Shown: positions 27,232-35,917, counted from the first letter of the stretch. The stretch is DNA of 64,000 nt from Flavobacterium psychroterrae (GCF_018380615.1 NZ_JAGYVZ010000006.1:1-64000); one strand, 5' to 3'. Notes: a model not told the origin generated them from the letters alone. A program made the numbers and translations.

Positions 27232-27658
27232 AATAATATAAATTAATTTTTTTGTTTTTTTTCGTTGGGTCAAATATAGATTTATTTTTTTAGTCCTAAA
27301 AATTAGGGGGCTGTTTTGTTTAGCTCACTATTATTTTTTAGATAAGCGCAATTTTCAAAGGGGTATATTTTTAAAAAAGCAATTTTTAACCTTATAAAAA
27401 TATAAATTCGTAAAAATCACTATCGTTTTTTGAATTTTAAGGTTAAGGAATTATGAAAAAATGTTTATTTAATGAATAATACCTTGGTATTTTGTTATAT
27501 TTCTTTCAATCGAATTAATTATTCTTTGAAAAAACCTTTTAACGTTGAAAAATCATCGAATAAAAATCAAAAAATTATCTTTAAAACAGGCTATTTAATT
27601 GATTATATTTGTTCCTCTTTTTTTAGTGAAAATTAGTACGAATTTTAAAATTATATAC
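27232..27658. promoter_or_regulatory. Divergent promoter region between glnA and glnN
   Basis: The 427 AT-rich bases hold no gene. TATATTTG occurs on the minus strand at 27271-27278, 40 bases before glnA, and on the plus strand at 27604-27611, 48 bases before glnN; both fit the -7 consensus TAnnTTTG. No convincing -33 box or operator was found for either. Confidence 0.55.
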
Positions 27659-29848
27659 ATGTCAACATTACGTTTCCAAGCTTTAAAAGAAGCTTCTACA
27701 AGAAAGCCGGTACATTTTGAAGAAATTGATAGAAAGTCTAACATTTTTGGTTCAAATGTGTTTAATGAAAAAGCCATGAAGCAATTTTTAACTTCAGATG
27801 CTTTAAAAGGGGTACGGGATGCCATTCAGCACGGAACTAAAATTGACAGAAAACTGGCAGATTATATCGCCATGGGAATGAAAGAATGGGCATTATCAAA
27901 AGGTGTAACACATTATACACACTGGTTTCAACCACTTACAGGAACAACAGCAGAAAAACATGATGCCTTTTTTGATATATCATATGACGGAAGCGATCCT
28001 GTGGAGAAATTTGGCGGTGCACAATTAGTACAACAAGAACCGGATGCATCCAGTTTCCCGAATGGCGGAATCAGAAATACATTCGAAGCAAGAGGTTATA
28101 CTGCCTGGGATCCAACTTCTCCGGCATTTATATACGGGACAACTTTATGTATCCCGACAGTTTTCATTGCATACACAGGAGAAGCATTAGACAACAAAAT
28201 TCCGTTATTGAGAGCATTATCTGCAATGGATGAAGCAGCAACGGAAGTTTGTAAATACTTTGATAAAAATGTCAAAAAAGTAACCGCAACTTTAGGTTGG
28301 GAACAAGAATACTTTTTGATTGACAAAGCATTAGCAAATTCACGTCCGGATTTAATGATGACAGGAAGAACATTGTTAGGACATACATCTGCAAAAGGGC
28401 AACAACTAGACGATCATTATTTTGGATCTATCCCAACGCGTGCTTTAACGTATATGAGAGATCTGGAACAAGAATGTATGTTATTGGGAATTCCGGTAAA
28501 AACGCGTCATAACGAAGTAGCACCAAACCAGTTTGAGTTAGCACCAATTTTTGAAGAAACAAATCTTGCCGTAGATCATAACTCATTGTTGATGGATGTA
28601 ATGCAAAGAGTGGCAGAACGTCATGATTTTAAAGTTTTATTTCACGAAAAACCATTTAAAGGAGTAAACGGATCAGGAAAACACAACAACTGGTCATTGG
28701 CAACAGATACGGGAGTTAACTTATTGAGTCCGAGTAAAACGCCAATGAGCAATTTACAATTTTTGACCTTCTTTATCAATACTATAAAAGCAGTTAATGA
28801 TTATGAAACTTTATTAAGAGCGTCAATTGCAACAGCAAGTAACGATCACAGACTTGGAGCAAATGAAGCACCGCCGGCAATTATTTCGGTTTTTATTGGA
28901 GCACAATTAACAAAGGTTTTATCTGAATTAGAAAGCGTAACAACCGGAAAATTATCTCCGGAAGAAAAAACAGATTTAAAATTAAACGTTGTCGGGAAAA
29001 TTCCGGATGTTCTTTTAGATAATACAGATAGAAACAGAACTTCGCCTTTTGCCTTTACAGGAAATAAATTCGAGTTCAGAGCCGTTGGTTCAAATGCAAA
29101 CTGCTCAAACGCAATGACAACATTGAATGCGATTGTAGCCAAACAATTAAAAGATTTTAAAATAGAAGTAGATACTTTGATCGAGTCAAAAGACATGAAA
29201 AAAGACGATGCTATTTTTAATGTTTTAAGAGAATATATCAAGCAATCTAAAAAAATCCTTTTTGAAGGTGACGGATATAGCGAAGCCTGGGAAAAAGAAG
29301 CAGCGAAAAGAGGGTTGAGTAATTTTAAAACCACTCCTGAAGCCATTAAAGCCAAAGTTTCGAAACAGGCATTAGACTTATTTTCTGAATTAGGAATTTT
29401 AAATCATGTAGAAGCTGAGGCACGTTACGAAATTGAATTAGAAGAATACACGAAAAAGATTCAGATCGAAGGAAGAGTTTTAGGGGATATTGCGAGAAAC
29501 CATGTGATTCCAACCGCAATTCGTTATCAGAATACTTTAATCGAAAATGTAAAAGGATTAAAAGAAATCTTCGGGAAAGAGTTTGAAACTATTGCAAAAG
29601 AGCAAATTGTTTTAATAAAAGAGATTTCAGCTCATATTGAAGGAATTAATTCTAAAGTATTGGCAATGACCAATGAAAGAAGAACAGCCAACCATTTAAC
29701 CGATGCGCAAAAAATGGCAGAAGATTATTGTAATAAAGTAAAACCTTATTTTGAAGAGATTCGTAATCACTGTGATAAATTAGAATTGCTGGTGGATGAC
29801 GAAAGCTGGACATTAACTAAATACAGAGAATTGCTGTTTACAAAATAA
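27659..29848 (+). CDS. glnN: Glutamine synthetase type III (GSIII, GlnN), 729 aa
   Basis: GSIII is the large dodecameric glutamine synthetase found in Bacteroidota and cyanobacteria. The start at 27659 (MSTLRFQALKEAS) is chosen over a TTG at 27599, which would extend into the promoter. Motifs include KGVTHYTHWFQPLTG near residue 80, LGWEQEYFLID, TRHNEVAPNQFELAP, and NGSGKHNNWSLAT. The length of about 730 aa is normal. Having both GSII and GSIII divergently placed suggests one shared nitrogen control region. The terminator at 29870-29900 ends the unit. Confidence 0.95.
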   Translation: MSTLRFQALKEASTRKPVHFEEIDRKSNIFGSNVFNEKAMKQFLTSDALKGVRDAIQHGTKIDRKLADYIAMGMKEWALSKGVTHYTHWFQPLTGTTAEKHDAFFDISYDGSDPVEKFGGAQLVQQEPDASSFPNGGIRNTFEARGYTAWDPTSPAFIYGTTLCIPTVFIAYTGEALDNKIPLLRALSAMDEAATEVCKYFDKNVKKVTATLGWEQEYFLIDKALANSRPDLMMTGRTLLGHTSAKGQQLDDHYFGSIPTRALTYMRDLEQECMLLGIPVKTRHNEVAPNQFELAPIFEETNLAVDHNSLLMDVMQRVAERHDFKVLFHEKPFKGVNGSGKHNNWSLATDTGVNLLSPSKTPMSNLQFLTFFINTIKAVNDYETLLRASIATASNDHRLGANEAPPAIISVFIGAQLTKVLSELESVTTGKLSPEEKTDLKLNVVGKIPDVLLDNTDRNRTSPFAFTGNKFEFRAVGSNANCSNAMTTLNAIVAKQLKDFKIEVDTLIESKDMKKDDAIFNVLREYIKQSKKILFEGDGYSEAWEKEAAKRGLSNFKTTPEAIKAKVSKQALDLFSELGILNHVEAEARYEIELEEYTKKIQIEGRVLGDIARNHVIPTAIRYQNTLIENVKGLKEIFGKEFETIAKEQIVLIKEISAHIEGINSKVLAMTNERRTANHLTDAQKMAEDYCNKVKPYFEEIRNHCDKLELLVDDESWTLTKYRELLFTK

Positions 29849-29869
29849 CAATTACGCAACATTCATATA

Positions 29870-29900
29870 AAGCCTGTCTCAAAAAGACGGGCTTTTTTTA
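29870..29900 (+). terminator. Terminator after glnN
   Basis: AAGCCTGTCT pairs with AGACGGGCTT (one G-T wobble), followed by a T-run. Confidence 0.85.
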
Positions 29901-30081
29901 TACATATGTCAAAATAAAGGTTTTACGCTTCGGTTTTATCAGTTGAAAGAGTGTAAATGTAACGAAATTGTAATAAGTAGGTAATTTCGTATGTAAAAAA
30001 AATGACATATAAGTAGTTCATCGACATAGTTTTACATTTCATCGAAAAGATATTAAGATGTTGTAAAATAGGTATTTATAC

Positions 30082-30114
30082 TTGATTTGATTTTCGATAA
30101 GTTTTCTAATTTTG
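30082..30114 (+). promoter_or_regulatory. Probable promoter of the curli operon
   Basis: TTG at 30082-30084 (or TTTG at 30086-30089) and TAATTTTG at 30107-30114 match the Bacteroidota TTG-N17-23-TAnnTTTG consensus. The resulting leader before csgA would be about 120 bases, long enough for post-transcriptional control. Confidence 0.55.
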
Positions 30115-30242
30115 GTCAGGAAGAAAGAAAATAAACGTTCTGATTTTATTTTCGAATGACGATTTTTTGACGATATGATTTTCCCCAAATCACACTAACC
30201 TACATAATAAGTTGTATTAATAACCAATTAAATATATCTATT

Positions 30243-31091
30243 ATGAAAAAAGTAATTTTGAGCATCTCAGCGATGCTATTTGTGGGAGCCGCAGCTTTTG
30301 CGCAAGGAAACACCTCTTCAGTAAACCAAGTAGGAAATACTGACACAGGTATCGTAAATCAAAATGGACAAACTAATGATTCTAAGATCGACCAATTAGG
30401 AGATTTAAACAAATCAGAAGTTTATCAGGGAATTCAGCCAGGAGTTTACAATGCTAAAAACAATGCAGCAGATGTAAAACAAAAAGGTAACAGCAATATT
30501 GCTTTTGCTTCTCAAAGTAATCATGACAACAAAGCGTATCAAACTCAAACAGGAGATTTTAACAAAGCAACAATCTGGCAAGATCAAATTGCTCCTCCGG
30601 CATCAGCATTAGGAGGATTTGACAAAGCAACTCAGGTACAAACAGGAAAACACAACGAAGCTATTGTTGATCAGGGTACAACCGGAAATGAAAAACCAAC
30701 AGGACTTCCTTTCAATGCTGCTCAATTAGCAGCAGTTAATGCTGTTAGTGTGCCGTTTGCTCCACATAATAGTAATGAAGCTACTCAAACTCAAAACGGA
30801 GATGGTAATTATGCTTATGCTACTCAAGGTGGTGTTAAAAACAAATCTTGGCAAACACAAAAAGCTCCAGCCGGGACTTCTGTAGCAGATGGTAACAAGT
30901 CATATCACTATCAATATGGGGATGAAAATAAAGCTACAACTACACAAGATGGTACTAAATTAACTGAGAGTACATTGCAAATTGGTAAAAACAATACTGC
31001 GACTATAACTCAAACTGGTGCATCTCATGCTAGTGTTGCATTTTCAAACGGAAATTTCAATACAATTACAGTTACTCAATCAGGTATGTAA
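30243..31091 (+). CDS. csgA: Curli major subunit, CsgA-like amyloid protein, 282 aa
   Basis: A Sec signal peptide of 20 residues ends at AFA-QGN. The mature protein is a chain of curlin-type repeats in which Asn and Gln sit at strand turns: SVNQVGNTD, KIDQLGDLNKSEV, DVKQKGNSNIAFA, ATQVQTGKHNEAIV, ATQTQNGDGNYAYA, TATITQTG. These form the stacked beta-solenoid of curli fibres. Between repeats there are Pro/Ala-rich insertions (for example FNAAQLAAVNAVSVPFAP near 165-185), absent from enterobacterial CsgA. It is the first gene of the operon and is followed by a terminator-like hairpin. Confidence 0.85.
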   Translation: MKKVILSISAMLFVGAAAFAQGNTSSVNQVGNTDTGIVNQNGQTNDSKIDQLGDLNKSEVYQGIQPGVYNAKNNAADVKQKGNSNIAFASQSNHDNKAYQTQTGDFNKATIWQDQIAPPASALGGFDKATQVQTGKHNEAIVDQGTTGNEKPTGLPFNAAQLAAVNAVSVPFAPHNSNEATQTQNGDGNYAYATQGGVKNKSWQTQKAPAGTSVADGNKSYHYQYGDENKATTTQDGTKLTESTLQIGKNNTATITQTGASHASVAFSNGNFNTITVTQSGM

Positions 31092-31103
31092 TACATGAAA
31101 ATA

Positions 31104-31142
31104 AAATGAGATAGTCGTAAAACGTGACTATCTCATTTTTTT
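31104..31142 (+). terminator. Hairpin between csgA and csgB, probable partial terminator
   Basis: A 13-bp perfect stem (AAATGAGATAGTC at 31104-31116 with 31126-31138) is followed by seven T residues. csgB starts 18 bases later with no clear new promoter, so incomplete termination would give more CsgA than downstream products. Confidence 0.75.
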
Positions 31143-31159
31143 AATTTAAATTAATCAAG

Positions 31160-31681
31160 ATGAAGACTTTCATTTTATACATAATATTTTTTCTGCTTTT
31201 TTCAAGCGTATTTTATGCACAGGAAAAAGAAGATAATTCGGATTTTAAAAATTACAGCTCGTCTGTTTTCAATTCAAAACAAATGGCTTTTAGTGTAGTT
31301 TCCTCCATGGATAAAAAGGCGCAGAATGAATTGAATCAAAAAATCCAATCAGGTATTCAAATCCAGCAAATAGGCGATTTGAATAAAGTAACAGCAATTT
31401 TAAAATCAAATGAAACCAAAGTTGCTATAGATCAAAACGGAAATAGTAATCAATTATTTTTAGATAAAAAAGCAAATACGATTACTCAAAACGTGATTCA
31501 AAAAGGAGATAATAATAAAATTTCTGATTTTACATTGTATACCAATTATAATGTAAATATGGAAATGATCCAAAAAGGAAACAATCAAAACATTCAGAAT
31601 ATTGGAACCAATTCTATGTCTAAAAACATGAAAATTACCCAGACAGGAAACGGAGCTTCAATAATCCTGATCAATAAATAA
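31160..31681 (+). CDS. csgB: Curli minor subunit or nucleator, CsgB-like, 173 aa
   Basis: A signal peptide of about 20 residues (ending VFYA-QEK) precedes a region of low complexity and then curlin repeats: IQIQQIGDLNKVTAI, VAIDQNGNSNQLF, NVIQKGDNNKIS, MEMIQKGNNQNIQ, MKITQTGNGASI. The repeats are fewer and less regular than in CsgA, and a charged linker precedes them, which fits a nucleator. It sits between csgA and csgH and ends 9 bases before csgH. Confidence 0.8.
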   Translation: MKTFILYIIFFLLFSSVFYAQEKEDNSDFKNYSSSVFNSKQMAFSVVSSMDKKAQNELNQKIQSGIQIQQIGDLNKVTAILKSNETKVAIDQNGNSNQLFLDKKANTITQNVIQKGDNNKISDFTLYTNYNVNMEMIQKGNNQNIQNIGTNSMSKNMKITQTGNGASIILINK

Positions 31682-31690
31682 ATTTTAAAT

Positions 31691-32092
31691 ATGCGTTTTA
31701 TACCTCGACATATTACCTTTTTACCGCTAATTCTTAGCGCCATATTTTATGGTCAGGTTCCTCAGGACAAAATAAAAGCCAAACTTGAGGTAGAAAAAAT
31801 TGAAGGTAATGTAAAAATCACAGGAACTGCTGAGAACCTTACAGATGTTATCAGAAGTGCATCCTACAGAATGTCTGTTATAAAAAACAATAATAAAAGT
31901 AATAATCAATCTAATAATGACCAAGTTGGTGTTTTTACACTCCAGCCAAACGAATTTCAAAAATTATCTACGTCTCAAATTAATCTGTCAGAAGATGATG
32001 AGGTAATTATTTTATTGTTGTTTTATGATGAAGACAAGCAAATAATAGGGAAAGATCGTGTGGTATTGGGTGAAGAAAAAAAAAAGATGTAA
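31691..32092 (+). CDS. csgH: CsgC/CsgH-like curli chaperone domain, 133 aa (N-terminal part of a CsgH-CsgE fusion)
   Basis: CsgC/CsgH proteins keep curli subunits from aggregating in the periplasm. A signal peptide ends near IFYG-QVP. The domain, rich in beta strands, contains KAKLEVEKIEGNVKITGTA, SASYRMSVIKNN, QVGVFTLQPNEFQKL and DDEVIILLLFYDEDKQIIGK, typical of the immunoglobulin-like CsgH fold. The frame ends with KKKM and TAA at 32090-32092, directly after an A10 tract. In the -1 frame the sequence continues into CsgE without any start codon. So this may be the N-terminal half of a fusion of about 240 residues. Confidence 0.75.
   Translation: MRFIPRHITFLPLILSAIFYGQVPQDKIKAKLEVEKIEGNVKITGTAENLTDVIRSASYRMSVIKNNNKSNNQSNNDQVGVFTLQPNEFQKLSTSQINLSEDDEVIILLLFYDEDKQIIGKDRVVLGEEKKKM
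32076..32092 (+). promoter_or_regulatory. A10 tract with A AAA AAG slippery heptamer at the csgH/csgE junction
   Basis: Ten A residues at 32076-32085 are followed by G, so the zero-frame codons AAA AAG are preceded by A. A -1 slip here changes the next codon from ATG to GAT at 32086 and opens the CsgE frame. The zero-frame stop TAA is only one codon further. An mRNA with one extra A would give the same result. Confidence 0.7.
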
Positions 32093-32418
32093 TAATACTT
32101 CCTGTTGACGGATTCATATTAAGAGGAATTATTACAGACGACACCAAAACAAAAATTGGGAAAGATTTTTATGATCGATATTATTACAAATACAATGATA
32201 TTGGAATAAATGCTGATAAGATAGTTACAATAGGTGAAGAATATAGTTTTGCACGAAATACAGCCATAACAATAACCATTGACAATGAGGTTATTTATGA
32301 GTTTTTAGCCAGACCGGACGACGAATTTCTGGACGCAGTTGCAGAGGAATCTGTAAGTGCCACCTTCACTTATTTTAAAGAAAAAGAAAAACAGCGAAAA
32401 TATTTCACTCAGTATTAA
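32086..32418 (+). CDS. csgE: CsgE curli secretion factor domain, in the -1 frame, 110 codons
   Basis: CsgE caps the CsgG pore and guides subunits into it. The frame reads DVIILPVDGFILRGIITDDT, then KIGKDFYDRYYYKYN, EEYSFARNTAITITID and EFLARPDDEFLDAVAEE, which follows CsgE in order: conserved GxDFY, the SAR segment and the final FLxPxR-like motif. Upstream in this frame a TGA at 32071-32073 is reached with no ATG, GTG or TTG after it. There is no signal peptide. So it can only be made as an extension of csgH by frameshift or slippage, or it is broken by an indel. The downstream csgF starts 16 bases after its stop. Confidence 0.75.
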   Translation, partial: DVIILPVDGFILRGIITDDTKTKIGKDFYDRYYYKYNDIGINADKIVTIGEEYSFARNTAITITIDNEVIYEFLARPDDEFLDAVAEESVSATFTYFKEKEKQRKYFTQY

Positions 32419-32434
32419 TTTTATTATTCACGAC

Positions 32435-32839
32435 ATGAAATTTATGATAACCCTGGCAGTAATGCTACTCATTTCTCCATTTATAAACGCTCAGGCTTTA
32501 GTTTATAAACCGGTTAATCCCGCATTTGGAGGAGATACTTTTAATTATCAATGGTTATTGAGCAGTGCAGAAGCTCAAAATAAGCAGAGAGATAAAACAG
32601 CCATAACGAAACCGCAAACTGATCTGGAGCGATTTAAAGCTAATTTAAATGCCCAGTTATTAAGTCAGATTTCAAGTTCTCTCTACAAACAGCAATTTGG
32701 TACAGATGGTATTAAGGAAGGTTCTTATACTTTTGGGAGCTATTCAGTCGATGTTTACCCATCAGCAGACGGACTCACACTTAATATTTTAGATACCAAT
32801 ACAGGAGAACAAACTCAAGTAATCATCCCAAATCAATAA
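32435..32839 (+). CDS. csgF: Curli assembly factor CsgF, 134 aa
   Basis: CsgF binds the outside of the CsgG pore and helps nucleate fibres at the surface. I place the start at the ATG at 32435, because MKFMITLAVMLLISPFINA is a signal peptide; an upstream start at 32357 would overlap csgE by 62 bases. The mature sequence begins QALVYKPVNPAFGGDTFNY, the strongly conserved CsgF N-terminus (VYxPxNPxFGG). GTDGIKEGSYTFGSYSVDVY fits the C-terminal part. It overlaps neither neighbour and csgG starts 1 base later. Confidence 0.92.
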   Translation: MKFMITLAVMLLISPFINAQALVYKPVNPAFGGDTFNYQWLLSSAEAQNKQRDKTAITKPQTDLERFKANLNAQLLSQISSSLYKQQFGTDGIKEGSYTFGSYSVDVYPSADGLTLNILDTNTGEQTQVIIPNQ

Positions 32840-32840
32840 C

Positions 32841-34202
32841 ATGAGGTTACATCACTACTTATTTATTTTATTCGGATTTCTTTTTTCGGGTTGCGGCGCT
32901 TATTTCAATCAGCCAACCGGAGTTGAAAAAGCAATTATAGGAGAAGGTACTCCCGCTACTTCATTACTAAAAGATTTGCCAAAACCAAAAGAACCAGTTG
33001 TCGTAGGTGTTTATAAATTCAGAGACCAAACCGGACAATACAAACCTCAGGAAAACGGAAGCAGTTTTAGTACCGCCGTAACCCAGGGCGCAACTTCTAT
33101 ACTCATAAAAGCACTTGAAGATTCGAAATGGTTTATACCAATCGAGCGCGAGAATATTGGTAATTTACTTCAGGAACGAAACCTCATTCGGGCAACGCGT
33201 CAGGAATACGTAAAAAATGCCAATCCTAACGAACCACAATTAACACCTTTATTATATGCCGGCGTTTTACTAGAAGGTGGCATAGTTTCATACGATTCTA
33301 ATATCATAACCGGAGGTTTTGGAGCCCGATACTTTGGAGCCGGAGCATCTGTAAAATACCGACAGGATCGCGTAACGGTTTATCTGAGAATGATTTCTAC
33401 CTCAAACGGAAAAATTTTAAAATCGGTTTATATTTCTAAAACCATATTATCCCAGGCAATTGACGAAAGTTTATTTCGATATGTAAATTTTAAAAGATTA
33501 TTAGAAGTTGAAACAGGATATACCACAAACGAACCCGTGCATATGGCAGTAACCGAAGCCATCGAAAAAGCAGTTGAATCTTTAATTTTAGAAGGAATAA
33601 AAGACAATATTTGGGAAGCCGATGCGCCAAAAGATCAGGTTGATAATTTAATAAAAGCGTATAATAAAGAAAGTGATGCAGCAGAAGCAACCGCACTTTA
33701 CGGAAGAGTCCTGGAAAACAGAAGAAGCAAACTTGCAATCGAAATTTCCGGCGGAGCAACCTTAATGGATGGAGATTATCAGGATCCATTATTAAGACCT
33801 TTTGGTCGGGGAGCTTTAAAGTTTTTTATAACGCCCGGTATTAATGTCAGCGCATCGACAAATGTGGTCAATCTTGCCAATAAAAATTTACTCGACGTAG
33901 GTTATATAACCTATGATCTTAATATCGAATGGCTTTTACTCCCAAAAGACCGATTTACACCCTATTTATATGGAGGTGGAGGATATGCGGCAAATAAAAA
34001 ATTCGAAAATGGATACAGTAAAATTCAGTACGGTTTAGGGCTTGAATATTTAGTGTCTGATAAAATTGGAATCAAATTATTTGCCGAACAAAATATCAAT
34101 TTCAGTGATAATGTAGATTATATAAAAGCTGGAACGCGAGATGATTATTATTACAAATTCGGATTAGGACTTACTTATTATTTTGGTAAAAAGAAAAAAT
34201 AA
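32841..34202 (+). CDS. csgG: Curli export pore CsgG with a C-terminal outer-membrane barrel domain, 453 aa
   Basis: CsgG is the nonameric outer-membrane lipoprotein pore for curli subunits. The lipoprotein signal ends at SGC, with Cys18. VVVGVYKFRDQTGQYKP and ATSILIKALEDSKWFIPIER and GNLLQERNLIRATRQEY are typical CsgG. Compared with E. coli CsgG (277 aa), it carries about 165 extra residues from about 290, with alternating strands (YITYDLNIEWLLLPKDRFTP, LYGGGGYAANKKF, YYKFGLGLTYYFGKKKK) ending like an 8-strand OmpA-type barrel. The extra domain may anchor or regulate the pore; this is inferred. Confidence 0.9.
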   Translation: MRLHHYLFILFGFLFSGCGAYFNQPTGVEKAIIGEGTPATSLLKDLPKPKEPVVVGVYKFRDQTGQYKPQENGSSFSTAVTQGATSILIKALEDSKWFIPIERENIGNLLQERNLIRATRQEYVKNANPNEPQLTPLLYAGVLLEGGIVSYDSNIITGGFGARYFGAGASVKYRQDRVTVYLRMISTSNGKILKSVYISKTILSQAIDESLFRYVNFKRLLEVETGYTTNEPVHMAVTEAIEKAVESLILEGIKDNIWEADAPKDQVDNLIKAYNKESDAAEATALYGRVLENRRSKLAIEISGGATLMDGDYQDPLLRPFGRGALKFFITPGINVSASTNVVNLANKNLLDVGYITYDLNIEWLLLPKDRFTPYLYGGGGYAANKKFENGYSKIQYGLGLEYLVSDKIGIKLFAEQNINFSDNVDYIKAGTRDDYYYKFGLGLTYYFGKKKK

Positions 34203-34267
34203 AAGGACTTGGCAAAGCCGGAATTTTGAAAATATAACGATGAGTTTAAAATTTAAACAAATTAATA

Positions 34268-35752
34268 ATGAAGTATTTATATAAAATAACCAGCATACTT
34301 TTTTTATTGTTTTTGGTTTCCTGCAGTGAAGAAAAACTAGGAGAATCTTCCTTTGGAACCGTTACCGGAAGAGTTGTCAATGCAGATACTTTTCAACCAA
34401 TGGAAAATGTTAAAATACTTTCCAGCCCAACAACAAGCACCGTTTTTACAGATGTTGATGGTAAATTTACCGTTTCGAACGTAAAAGTTGGCGAATACTC
34501 TTTCCAGGCACAAAAAGACGGTTTTGTTGCAAAATTTGAAGCCACAACAGTTACGATAAACAACACATCCGAGGTTGTTTTTGAGCTTAAAAAAGCAACC
34601 GCAAATAATAAACCGCCAACAGTTCCGGTATTAGTAAGTCCGGTTGATAATAGTACAGCTCAGGCAATATCCTTAGACTTAACCTGGACAGATACAGATC
34701 CTGATAATGACGAATTGATTTTTAAAATAACCCTTAGAAATGCCACCAATAGTGACGTAAAAGTATACAATGTTATAAAAGAGAAAAAGCTAACCTTGAC
34801 AGACTTACTATATAACACAAAATATTATTGGCAAATTGAAGTTACAGATGGAGTAAATACACCAGTTTTAAGCACTATAAGCACATTTACAACACTCGCA
34901 TTTCCGGCTACGAGATTTTTATTTGTAAAAAACATCAACGATAATAATGTGATTTTTACTGCTGATGATGCCGGAAAACAATACCAATTAACAAGTTCAG
35001 ATAAAAATTATTGGCGTCCGCGAAGAAATAATCAAGCCAAAAAAATTGCTTTTATAGGAACAAGTGGTTCGCAAAACGACCTTTATACCATGAATTATGA
35101 CGGAACCGGAGTTAAACGAATAACAAGTTCAGTCCCCATTGCCGGATTTAATTCAGACTATGTAGGGTATTCTTGGAATGCTTCAGGTAGCGAATTTATA
35201 TATCCTAATTTTGATAAACTATATAAAATAAGCAGCGACGGAAGTGGTTTAACCAAGATATTCCAAACACCAAACGGCAAATTTATATCTGAATGTGATT
35301 GGAGTGCTGACGGAACTAAAATAGCCTTAAAAGTAAATGATGCAAACGGTTATAATGTTGAGGTTTATGTAATTAATCCTTCCGGAATAGTCATAGCAAC
35401 GGTTCTTTCAGGACGAAATGGAGCAGTGGGCGGATTAAACTTTTCCATTACGGGACAAAAATTAGTATATACAAAAGATCTTTCCGGATTTGAAAATGTA
35501 AATTACCGACAGTTAGATTCCAGAATTTTCGAATACAGTTTTGCATCCGGACTATCAACTCAGGTAATTACCGAAAAAATTTCAGGAACAAATGATCTCG
35601 ATGTAAGATATTCTCCTAACGAATCCGAATTAATTTTCACCAATACCTCAAATGATGGTATTTCAATAAAAAACACAGTAAAAACAACCGTGGGATTAAG
35701 TAACTCAAGAACAGTATTATTTTCAGGAACCTCCATGTCCGATTGGGAATAA
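34268..35752 (+). CDS. Lipoprotein with carboxypeptidase-like regulatory domain and TolB-like propeller, 494 aa
   Basis: A lipoprotein signal ends at VSC. Residues about 28-112 form a CarboxypepD_reg-like beta-sandwich (GTVTGRVVNADTFQPMENVK). About 115-210 resemble a fibronectin type III-like module (DLTWTDTDPDNDELIFKI, YYWQIEVTDG). From about 222 there are WD/TolB-type propeller blades (SQNDLYTMNYDGTGVKRITS, SWNASGSEFIYP, WSADGTKIALKV). It starts 65 bases after csgG and the operon ends with a terminator at 35791-35828. It is probably an outer-surface accessory of the curli system, but its role is unknown. Confidence 0.75.
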   Translation: MKYLYKITSILFLLFLVSCSEEKLGESSFGTVTGRVVNADTFQPMENVKILSSPTTSTVFTDVDGKFTVSNVKVGEYSFQAQKDGFVAKFEATTVTINNTSEVVFELKKATANNKPPTVPVLVSPVDNSTAQAISLDLTWTDTDPDNDELIFKITLRNATNSDVKVYNVIKEKKLTLTDLLYNTKYYWQIEVTDGVNTPVLSTISTFTTLAFPATRFLFVKNINDNNVIFTADDAGKQYQLTSSDKNYWRPRRNNQAKKIAFIGTSGSQNDLYTMNYDGTGVKRITSSVPIAGFNSDYVGYSWNASGSEFIYPNFDKLYKISSDGSGLTKIFQTPNGKFISECDWSADGTKIALKVNDANGYNVEVYVINPSGIVIATVLSGRNGAVGGLNFSITGQKLVYTKDLSGFENVNYRQLDSRIFEYSFASGLSTQVITEKISGTNDLDVRYSPNESELIFTNTSNDGISIKNTVKTTVGLSNSRTVLFSGTSMSDWE

Positions 35753-35790
35753 CATTACAATCCAAAATTATAAACCAATTTTTACTCAGG

Positions 35791-35828
35791 AAATTCGGCA
35801 GCGTTATCCAACCTGCCGAATTTTTTTG
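35791..35828 (+). terminator. Terminator of the curli operon
   Basis: AAATTCGGCAG at 35791-35801 pairs with CTGCCGAATTT at 35813-35823 and is followed by T residues, 38 bases after the propeller lipoprotein stop. Confidence 0.88.
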
Positions 35829-35917
35829 TGTATCAAATATTCTAATTTTAAATAGTATAACCCCAAGAATTAAAAAAAGGGATTATCTTTGCACCACATC
35901 AACACAAACTAAGTTTC

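Noticed and set aside
28846..29355. Minus-strand frame of 169 residues inside glnN
   Set aside because: It is antisense to conserved GSIII sequence and shows no protein features of its own.
32086..32418. csgE as an independently started gene
   Set aside because: The frame has a TGA at 32071 and no ATG, GTG or TTG between it and the conserved domain, and no signal peptide.
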